A stretch of 29,086 nucleotides of DNA. It comes from JAKEHA01 sp035687255. GTDB lineage: Bacteria > Krumholzibacteriota > Krumholzibacteriia > WVZY01 > JAKEHA01. Made by a program: the position numbers and the translations under genes. The stretch covers positions 1 through 29,086 of the forward strand of contig DASRYI010000217.1 of assembly GCA_035687255.1 (NCBI GenBank), given 5' to 3'. Each line of letters begins with the position of its first letter. Position 1 is the first letter of the stretch. Positions 23,321 through 29,086 of the stretch are shown piece by piece. The notes under the pieces were generated by a model. It had not been told where the DNA came from. It worked only from the letters and a program-made list of their open reading frames with translations, and made no database searches.

Positions 23321-24156
23321 GCGTGTCGCCTCCGTTCCAACAGCGTTTCCTGAATGCGTTCCATCAGGGCGTATGCGACGGGCGGCTCACCCATGTTGTC
23401 GCGGCCCGCGAATCCGTGAAAATCCGATCCGCCCGACATCAGGAGGCCGCGGTCGCGCGCCAGCGCGAGCAGACGGTTGATGACAGGTGGAATATGGTAC
23501 GGGTGAAACACCTCGATGCCGTCGAATCCGTGGTCGAGCAGGGCAAGAAACCCGTCGTAGTCCTCCATGTAGTAGCCGGGGTGGGCGATGAAGGCCAGGC
23601 CGCGCGCGGCGTGGATGCTGCTCACGGCCTGAGACGGCTGCATCTTGAATTTGTCGACATAGGCCGCGCAGCCCTCTCCGATGAAGCGCGCAAATGCTTC
23701 CCCGTGATTGGCCACGATGCCGGCGGCCACCAGGGCATCGGCGATGTGCGGACGTCCCAGCGCGCCTTTTCCCGCGCGGGCGCGCACGTCCGCCATATCA
23801 ATGTGAACACCCTGTTCCGCCAGCTTTTCCACAATGCGTTCGCCACGCCGCTCGCGCGCGTCGCGAAATTCGCGCAGCAACGCCAGCAGACGTGTGTCGC
23901 CGGAATCGACTCCGTAGCCCAGCACGTGCAGGTCGCGTCCGTTGTATTCGCAGCTCAACTCCACACCCGTCATTACCTCGACGCCGGTGCCCTTCGCCGC
24001 GGCTGCGAGCTCCGCAAATCCGTCCACCGAATCGTGGTCGGTGAGCGCGATCCCCGCGAGCCCCTTCGACTTCGCCATGGCGACCAACGCCGGCGGAGAA
24101 TGAATTCCGTCGGAGTAGGTTGAATGCATGTGCAGATCGATGCGGCCGTCTTCCAT
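23317..24156 (-). CDS. PHP-domain metal-dependent phosphoesterase (YciV/RNase AM-like)
   Basis: 279 aa. The N-terminal PHP motifs are clear: DLHMHSTYSDG near residue 7, ALTDHDSVDG, then GVELSC, and later AHPGYY and SGGSDFHG. Their His and Asp residues bind the metal cluster. Members of this group act as 3',5'-nucleoside bisphosphate phosphatases or 5'-3' exoribonucleases on RNA 5' ends. The insertion at about 120-190 (GRPHIADALVAAGIV...FIGEGCAAYV) is typical of the YciV/TrpH-like group. The ATG at 24156 is preferred; a GTG at 24168 would add four residues, and neither has a strong ribosome site. It is divergent from the M24 peptidase gene, and its stop overlaps the bcp start by 4 bp. Confidence 0.92.
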   Translation of the reverse strand: MEDGRIDLHMHSTYSDGIHSPPALVAMAKSKGLAGIALTDHDSVDGFAELAAAAKGTGVEVMTGVELSCEYNGRDLHVLGYGVDSGDTRLLALLREFRDARERRGERIVEKLAEQGVHIDMADVRARAGKGALGRPHIADALVAAGIVANHGEAFARFIGEGCAAYVDKFKMQPSQAVSSIHAARGLAFIAHPGYYMEDYDGFLALLDHGFDGIEVFHPYHIPPVINRLLALARDRGLLMSGGSDFHGFAGRDNMGEPPVAYALMERIQETLLERRRHA

Positions 24157-24239
24157 TCTATGACTCACAACTTTTGCCGGTTTACTTCGCCGCCCGGCAC
24201 TGCGAAAATGATGATCGAAATTTCAACCAGGAGGACACC

Positions 24240-25379
24240 GTGCCCCGCCCAGCATCCAAACATATACTACTGTACGCCGCGAGTGAAGCAGACGCTGACG
24301 TTCTTTACGCCACCGGATTCTTCTGCCCCGACCCGTTTCTGTTCATCCGGACACCCGCGGGGCGGCGTATCTACGTGATGAGCGACCTCGAAATCGACCG
24401 TGCGCGCGCCCAGTCCAATGCTCACCGCGTGCTGGCGATGTCTCGCTACACGGAGATGGCCCGGCGCCGGATGGGAAAGACCCCGGCCGCGGGTGACATC
24501 ATCGCCGAGGTGCTGCGCGACCTGAACATTCGCTCGGTGGTGGTTCCCTCCAGCTTCTCGGCCGGCATCGCCGACCGCCTGCGCTCCCATCGTATTCGCG
24601 TCGACGCGGCGCAGAAAGCACTGTTTCCGGAACGGCTGCACAAACGCGCGGACGAGGTGGCCCACGTCGTTCGTGCCATGCGCGCCACCGAGGCCGGCAT
24701 GCAGCGCGCCATCGACCTGCTGGGCCGCGCCCAGGTCCGCAAGGGCTGGCTGGTGTCGGGGGGCAGGCGCCTGACGGCCGAGGACGTGCGCCGCGCGGCC
24801 AACCTGGAGATCTTTTCGAGGGGGTACATCCCGGCTCACACCATCGTGGCGCCGGGCAAGCACGGCTGTGATCCCCACGACGTAGGCAGTGGTCCGATTC
24901 GCGCCGGTGAACCGGTCATCCTCGACATTTTTCCGCGCTCGGAGTCGACCGGGTATTTTGCGGACATCACGCGCACCGTGGTCAGGGGCAAGGCAAGCCC
25001 GCGCGTGCGCGCCATGTACGCCGCGGTGCTGGCTGCGCAGCGGGGCGCATTGCGTTCCATTCGACACGGGGCCCGTGGCCGGGACATTCATGGCGCGATC
25101 CTGAAGCTGTTCGAGAGCCGCGGCTTCAAGACCGGGAAGATGGACGGAAGGATGCAGGGCTTCTTCCACGGAACCGGTCATGGACTCGGCCTGGAGATCC
25201 ACGAGCCGCCGCGTATCGCCATGTCGGACGACGTGCTCGAAGCGGGCATGGTGGTTACGGTGGAGCCCGGCCTGTACTACGCGGGTGTGGGCGGCGTGCG
25301 CATCGAAGACACGGTGCTGGTCACGCGCACCGGTATCCGCAATCTCACACGCTTTCCAAAATTCCTGGAGATCCCCTGA
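24240..25379 (+). CDS. M24-family metallopeptidase (Xaa-Pro aminopeptidase/prolidase-like)
   Basis: 379 aa. An N-terminal creatinase-like domain (about 1-130) is followed by the pita-bread catalytic domain (about 140-379). The five metal ligands are present: D229 (VILDIFPRS), D242 (FADITRT), H314 (GTGHGLGLEIHE), E342 (TVEPGLYY) and E356 (RIEDTVLVT). These enzymes remove N-terminal residues before proline or split Xaa-Pro dipeptides in the cytoplasm. The N-domain is divergent, so the exact specificity is open. GTG at 24240 is chosen because a perfect AGGAGG lies 6 bases upstream and the upstream in-frame extension overlaps the PHP gene start region. Peptide release by the exported S9 enzyme could feed it; this is inference. 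Confidence 0.93.
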   Translation: MPRPASKHILLYAASEADADVLYATGFFCPDPFLFIRTPAGRRIYVMSDLEIDRARAQSNAHRVLAMSRYTEMARRRMGKTPAAGDIIAEVLRDLNIRSVVVPSSFSAGIADRLRSHRIRVDAAQKALFPERLHKRADEVAHVVRAMRATEAGMQRAIDLLGRAQVRKGWLVSGGRRLTAEDVRRAANLEIFSRGYIPAHTIVAPGKHGCDPHDVGSGPIRAGEPVILDIFPRSESTGYFADITRTVVRGKASPRVRAMYAAVLAAQRGALRSIRHGARGRDIHGAILKLFESRGFKTGKMDGRMQGFFHGTGHGLGLEIHEPPRIAMSDDVLEAGMVVTVEPGLYYAGVGGVRIEDTVLVTRTGIRNLTRFPKFLEIP

Positions 25380-25384
25380 AAACA

Positions 25385-25430
25385 ACACCGGCCACCGGAA
25401 TCCACGGAGTGGAAAACCGGAGGCCGGTGT
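25385..25430. terminator. Stem-loop between convergent genes
   Basis: ACACCGGCC (25385-25393) and GGCCGGTGT (25422-25430) are exact inverted repeats. They lie 6 bases after the M24 gene stop and 23 bases after the end of the Reg_prop gene on the other strand. A shared terminator is likely although no T-run follows; termination strength is uncertain. Confidence 0.5.
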
Positions 25431-25452
25431 GCTCGTTCGTTGGCCGGACCGC

Positions 25453-26631
25453 TCAGATTTTGATCTTCACCGCTCCCCTGTCCACGAATCCAGCCCACAG
25501 GTGCAATCCGTCGTCCGAGTAGACGCGGCGCACCCGGTCCGACGGCAGGCCGCCGCTCTTTCCGTAGCTTTCCCAGTGGTCGTTCACCAGCTTGGCCAGT
25601 CCACCCTGGGTCGCGGCCCACATCGTGGTTCCGCCCGCGCCGTTGCTGGCTCGCGTCACGGAATACACCGTATTGGACGGCAATCCCTGCGGCAGGCCGT
25701 AGTTCTTCCAGGTCTTGTCGGCAACGCTCACCTGCGCCACCCCGCGCGTGACGTAGGAAACCCAGAACGTCTTGGTGGCCGTATCGTAGAAGATATCGTC
25801 CACGTTGGCATCGGCCAGCCCGGAGTTCACCGTGCTGTTTCGGTACGAGACCACGGGGTCGTTCACCGAGAGCGAGTCCTTCGAAACTACGATTCCCACG
25901 TAGGCCAGCAGGCCCGCATCGATGGTGGATTCAATTCTGGGTCCGTACCAGCGCTCGATCACACCCGAGTCCTCGCTGATGGCGACCGAAGACACCAGCC
26001 GCTCCAGCACCAGCACGGTGCGCTGGGCATCGGTGAGCAGCTCGTCCGGTATCGCCAGAAGAAACGGATCTTCGGTGGTGAAATGCTTGAAAGTGTGCGC
26101 AGTGGGATCGTAGATCGACACACCGTTGTTGGTCGAAAAATAGATCCGGTCCTCGTCGGGTGATACCGCCATCCCGGATATGAATCCGTCCACAAGACCG
26201 GTGGTGCCGGGACGAATCTGCGCCCACGAGTTATTGGCAATGTTGTACACGCCGATTCCGCCACCCCACGTCCCCACGAAAACGCGGCCGCTGTATTCGG
26301 CCATGCAACGAACTTCCGGATGCGGAAGCCCGCTGATTTCGTTGACGATGTCGCCCGGACCCAGCGTGTTGGTATTGATGTTCGCAAAACGCGCCACGCC
26401 GGCGTTGGTGCCCACCCAGAACTCGCCGGTACTGATCGTCAGAAACGAATACACCTCGTTGCTGGGAAGACCGGTGGTCTCTCCCTTGCTGTTCACGGTC
26501 TTGGTATATGAGACCGACGTGCCGATCTGTTTCGGCGGAGCCGGCGCAGGCGGAAGATTCGTACTGTTATTGCAGGCAACTGAGGCCAGCAGGCCGAGGG
26601 CCAGGACGGCCATCTTGCGTGTCGAATTCAC
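25453..26631 (-). CDS. Lipoprotein with two-component-regulator (Reg_prop) propeller repeats
   Basis: 392 aa. A signal peptide of about 19 residues ends LLASVAC with C20 (the lipobox is imperfect because Ser is at -3). At least four Reg_prop-like blades are visible: GLPSNEVYSF...GEFWVGTNAGVARF, GLPHPEVRCM...RVFVGTWGGGIGVY, GLPSNTVYSV...TMWAATQGGLAKL and GLPSDRVRRVYS...LHLWAGFVDRGAVKI, plus a diverged middle part. Such blades form a seven-bladed propeller, usually the sensor part of hybrid kinases; here no kinase is attached, so it is a stand-alone surface or periplasmic propeller of unknown ligand. GTG at 26631 follows GGAGG by 6 bases and begins the signal peptide; another GTG at 26649 is rejected. 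A very good promoter is present upstream. Confidence 0.87.
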   Translation of the reverse strand: MNSTRKMAVLALGLLASVACNNSTNLPPAPAPPKQIGTSVSYTKTVNSKGETTGLPSNEVYSFLTISTGEFWVGTNAGVARFANINTNTLGPGDIVNEISGLPHPEVRCMAEYSGRVFVGTWGGGIGVYNIANNSWAQIRPGTTGLVDGFISGMAVSPDEDRIYFSTNNGVSIYDPTAHTFKHFTTEDPFLLAIPDELLTDAQRTVLVLERLVSSVAISEDSGVIERWYGPRIESTIDAGLLAYVGIVVSKDSLSVNDPVVSYRNSTVNSGLADANVDDIFYDTATKTFWVSYVTRGVAQVSVADKTWKNYGLPQGLPSNTVYSVTRASNGAGGTTMWAATQGGLAKLVNDHWESYGKSGGLPSDRVRRVYSDDGLHLWAGFVDRGAVKIKI

Positions 26632-26717
26632 TCGGAACCTCCGGAACACACAATCGGGATAAATGAAATCTTGGTGGGGGTGGCCCGAACCGGATCACCG
26701 ATCGTTAGACCACAGGC

Positions 26718-26746
26718 ATCATAGGTAGCACACAGCCAAAAGTCAA
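26718..26746 (-). promoter_or_regulatory. Promoter of the Reg_prop lipoprotein gene
   Basis: On the minus strand TTGACT (26741-26746) and TATGAT (26718-26723) are spaced by exactly 17 bases; each has five of six consensus bases. The transcript start would be near 26711, leaving a leader of about 80 bases. It lies between uvrC and this gene, so the lipoprotein is expressed independently of uvrC. Confidence 0.75.
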
Positions 26747-26810
26747 TGCAAAGGACGGGGTTGCCCCGCAGGCCGGGCGGGCGGACCGTCGCCGGCAGCG
26801 CTCCTCCGGC

Positions 26811-28655
26811 TCATCCCAGCGCGTCCTTGAGGGCCTGGGCCCGGCGCCGGGACATGCCGGGAACCGCCGCAATCGCCTCGATATCCGCCCGCCGGAGCCG
26901 TTCCAGGCTTCCGAACTCCTGCAGCAGTCGTCGTTTGAGCACCACGCCGATGCCCGGGACGTCGTCGAGCTTCGATTCCCCCATCGCCCGGGTGCGCAAC
27001 TGCCGGTGATAGGTGTTGGCGAACCGGTGCGCCTCATCGCGCACGCGTTCCAGCATGTACAGCGCCTGCGAGTGGCCGTCGAGCAGGATGGGTTCGGCCA
27101 CGTCACGCAGATAGATGCGCTCCTGACCACGTAGCTTGCGCCCGGACTCCTCGCGCACCTTGGCGATCCCCACCACCTCCACCGTGTCCGCGCCCAGTCG
27201 CGACAGCACGTCACCGGCCACGTTCAGCTGGCCGCGTCCTCCATCCACGATGAGCAGGTCGGGAAGGTCGCCTTCCTTGAGTCCGCGTGACACGCGCCGT
27301 TCCAGCACCTCGCGCATCATGGCGTAGTCATCGGCGCCTTCCACGGTGCGAATGCGAAACTTCCGGTAGGCCGATTTCGCGGGTTCGCCGTCGATGAATG
27401 TCACCCCCGACGCCACCGCGCGCGTGCCCTGGATGTTGGAAATGTCGAAGCATTCGATGCGACGCGGATACGATTCCAGAGATAGCAACTCCTGGAGGTC
27501 GTCGAGGATCTCGCGGTTGCGCTGGTTGCCGCGTCCCTCATCGAAGGCCACCGTGGCGTTCTTCTTCGCCAGCTCGACCAGCGTGGCGCGTTCTCCGCGC
27601 TGCGGCACCGATATGCTCACGGTGTGCCTGGCGCGCTCCGCGAGCAATGTCTCCAGCGCCGAGGCGTCGTTGATTTCGTCGCCGAGCAGCACCTCCTCGG
27701 GAATGGGGGCGCCGCTCTGGTAGTACTGATTCAGAAACGACGCCAGATGCTCCGCGGTCGACTGCACCGCGCTGTCGAAGTAGTACGTCTGCGCTCCCGA
27801 CACCTCACCGCCGCGCACCGTGAGCAACTGAATCACAAGCCGCTCCTGATGATGATGGGTCGCGAACACATCGCGTTCGGCGCGCTGCGGTGACGTGATG
27901 CGCTGGCGTTCGACCACGCTCTGCAGGGCGAAAAGCTGGTCGCGCGTGCGCGCCGCGTCTTCGTAACGGCGCTCGGCGGCCTGCAGGTCCATCTTGTCGC
28001 GGAGCGTTTTCAGCAGATCGCCGCCGCGTCCCTTGAGGAACATGGTGACGCGCTTGACGGTTTCGGCGTATTCGACCGCTTCGACGTATCCCATGCACGG
28101 ACCCGGACAGCGCTGAATGTAGTAGTAGAGGCAGGGGCGCGTGCGGCTGGAGAAATCGGCATCCGTGCAAGTGCGCATCGGAAAGATGCGGCCGAGCGTG
28201 CGCAGCGTCTGTCGCACCGAACCGGCGGAGGCGAAGGGACCGAAGTAGGTGGCGCCATCGCGACGCGGACGGCGCACCACCGTCAGCCGCGGGAACGGAT
28301 GCCTGTTGTCCAGGCGCAGGTGGACGTAGCTCTTGTCATCCTTCAAAACGACGTTGTAACGGGGCCGGTGTTTCTTGATGAGGTTGTTCTCGAGGATGAG
28401 GGCTTCCTGCCCGGTGCCGGTCACCACGTAGTCGATGGTGCGCGCCCGCGCGACCAGAAATTCCACGGTGGCCCGGCCGTCGCCCCCCTCACGGAAGTAG
28501 TTGCGCACGCGTGTGCGCAGCGACTGGGCCTTGCCCACGTAGATGACCCGGCCGCTCTCGTCGCGAAAAAGATAGACCCCGGGGTGGGTGGGAAGCCGCT
28601 CGGCCTGATCCCTCAGTTCGGCGGAAGGGCTTGATTCATCCGTATTTACAGACAT
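26811..28655 (-). CDS. uvrC: Excinuclease ABC subunit C
   Basis: 614 aa, the standard length. With UvrA and UvrB it makes both cuts beside DNA lesions in nucleotide excision repair. Domains in order: GIY-YIG nuclease (about 20-100; HPGVYLF, then VIYVGKAQSLRTRV), a cysteine cluster C163, C175, C183, C187 that matches the iron-sulfur site described for UvrC, a UVR helical hairpin (about 215-250), the RNase H-like nuclease (about 390-540; ECFDISNIQG and DLLIVDGGRGQL) and a C-terminal double helix-hairpin-helix (DVPGIGVVLKRRLL and AVPGMSRRRAQAL). The ATG at 28655 is taken from the family start. A 12-bp palindrome lies just upstream. Confidence 0.98.
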   Translation of the reverse strand: MSVNTDESSPSAELRDQAERLPTHPGVYLFRDESGRVIYVGKAQSLRTRVRNYFREGGDGRATVEFLVARARTIDYVVTGTGQEALILENNLIKKHRPRYNVVLKDDKSYVHLRLDNRHPFPRLTVVRRPRRDGATYFGPFASAGSVRQTLRTLGRIFPMRTCTDADFSSRTRPCLYYYIQRCPGPCMGYVEAVEYAETVKRVTMFLKGRGGDLLKTLRDKMDLQAAERRYEDAARTRDQLFALQSVVERQRITSPQRAERDVFATHHHQERLVIQLLTVRGGEVSGAQTYYFDSAVQSTAEHLASFLNQYYQSGAPIPEEVLLGDEINDASALETLLAERARHTVSISVPQRGERATLVELAKKNATVAFDEGRGNQRNREILDDLQELLSLESYPRRIECFDISNIQGTRAVASGVTFIDGEPAKSAYRKFRIRTVEGADDYAMMREVLERRVSRGLKEGDLPDLLIVDGGRGQLNVAGDVLSRLGADTVEVVGIAKVREESGRKLRGQERIYLRDVAEPILLDGHSQALYMLERVRDEAHRFANTYHRQLRTRAMGESKLDDVPGIGVVLKRRLLQEFGSLERLRRADIEAIAAVPGMSRRRAQALKDALG

Positions 28656-28664
28656 GTTTACACA

Positions 28665-28676
28665 CCCCGCGCGGGG
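28665..28676. promoter_or_regulatory. Perfect palindrome CCCCGCGCGGGG upstream of uvrC
   Basis: This 12-bp exact palindrome lies 10 bases before the uvrC start codon. It could bind a dimeric protein or mask the ribosome site. It resembles no SOS box, so LexA control is not suggested. Confidence 0.3.
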
Positions 28677-28715
28677 CGCTCCGGCACCATAGTACGCTTT
28701 TTTGCCGCAGGGCGC

Positions 28716-28744
28716 TTGATTCTCGGGAGGGACGGGCCTATTCT
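28716..28744 (+). promoter_or_regulatory. Putative promoter of the PAS-domain gene
   Basis: TTGATT (28716-28721) and TATTCT (28739-28744) are spaced by 17 bases, with four of six consensus matches each. The transcript would start near 28752, about 22 bases before the ATG. Confidence 0.5.
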
Positions 28745-28773
28745 TGTGACTGTACCCAATCTACCCCGCAATT

Positions 28774-29086
28774 ATGGCAGAACTGCGCACCGACATACCC
28801 GATACCGCTCGTCTGGTCCGCCTCGTCCAGGCTCTGATGGCAAACTCGTTCGACATCATCAAGGTGGTGGACCAGGACCTCAAGACCGTCTTCGTGAGTT
28901 CGTCAGTGGAACGTATCCTGGGATACTCTCCGCACGAGCTGATCGGCACCAACCCGCTCGACTACGTTCACCCCGACGATCTGGCCATGGTTACCGAGGA
29001 ACTGGCGCGGATCCAGCAGACCGGGGAGATGGTGCGCCAGACGGTGCGCGCGCGTCATCATGACGGCACCTGGCGCTACGTCGATG
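28774..29086 (+). CDS. PAS-domain signalling protein, N-terminal part (cut by window end)
   Basis: 104 codons and one base, open at the right edge. Residues about 18-104 form a PAS fold: NSFDIIKVVDQDLKTVFVS, ERILGYSPHELIGTNPLDYV, HPDDLAMV and RHHDGTWRYVD are classic PAS_3/PAC signatures. PAS domains sense small molecules, light or redox state and usually lead into a histidine kinase, diguanylate cyclase or another output; the output lies beyond this window. No signal peptide or membrane segment precedes it, so sensing is cytoplasmic. The ATG at 28774 lacks a clear ribosome site. It is divergent from uvrC. Confidence 0.85.
   Translation, partial: MAELRTDIPDTARLVRLVQALMANSFDIIKVVDQDLKTVFVSSSVERILGYSPHELIGTNPLDYVHPDDLAMVTEELARIQQTGEMVRQTVRARHHDGTWRYVD

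Noticed and set aside
1..29086. tRNA, rRNA, CRISPR arrays, insertion sequences, origin of replication
   Set aside because: The intergenic regions were read on both strands and none showed a cloverleaf with CCA-type end, rRNA-like conserved blocks, regularly spaced repeats, transposase motifs or DnaA-box clusters.

Overview
The window is GC-rich bacterial chromosome from a diderm organism. It has several exported or lipidated proteins, an outer-membrane beta-barrel, and no plasmid, phage or insertion-sequence genes. The mix of a PorT-like barrel, a Reg_prop lipoprotein, an S9 lipopeptidase, a small bacterial histone and long c-di-GMP-type proteins suggests an uncultured FCB-like or Eisenbacteria/Krumholzibacteria-like lineage. 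No rRNA or universal marker suitable for placement is present, so this is inference only. No tRNA, rRNA or CRISPR array was seen.

Left part (577-8279, all minus strand). This is a signalling block. In transcription order it holds a two-TM protein with a degenerate chemoreceptor-like hairpin, a CheA-like protein (Hpt-like, ATPase-like, CheW, receiver) that has lost its phosphorylation residues, a small HTH protein, a STAS-GAF-HD-GYP protein with a broken HD-GYP site, and a REC-GAF-HD-GYP protein with an intact site. Upstream lies a 240-bp structured leader and then a nitrilase-family amidohydrolase (8522-9328).

Middle part (9720-17941). It contains an unrecognised helical protein, an alpha/beta hydrolase, guaB and a short histone-fold protein with its own promoter and strong terminator. 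Next is a four-gene operon trxB - beta-barrel - folE - dcd with overlapping or near-abutting genes. A divergent lipoprotein with a metzincin zinc motif follows. A probable free-standing small RNA (about 17966-18099, minus) has its own promoter and terminator between two convergent genes.

Right part (18152-29086). It contains an S9 prolyl-oligopeptidase-family lipoprotein and a plus-strand operon of a tiny Lys/Arg-rich protein, a class I aminotransferase and a RibD C-terminal-type reductase. A minus-strand PHP phosphoesterase is coupled to a Bcp-type peroxiredoxin whose peroxidatic cysteine codon is an in-frame TGA, so this is a strong selenoprotein candidate. Then come an M24 peptidase, a Reg_prop lipoprotein, uvrC, and a PAS-domain protein cut by the window edge.

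The main points of interest are the Sec-type Bcp, the bacterial histone, the signalling block in which most catalytic residues are lost, and the orphan small RNA. All assignments come from reading the sequence and translations by eye; no database search was run.
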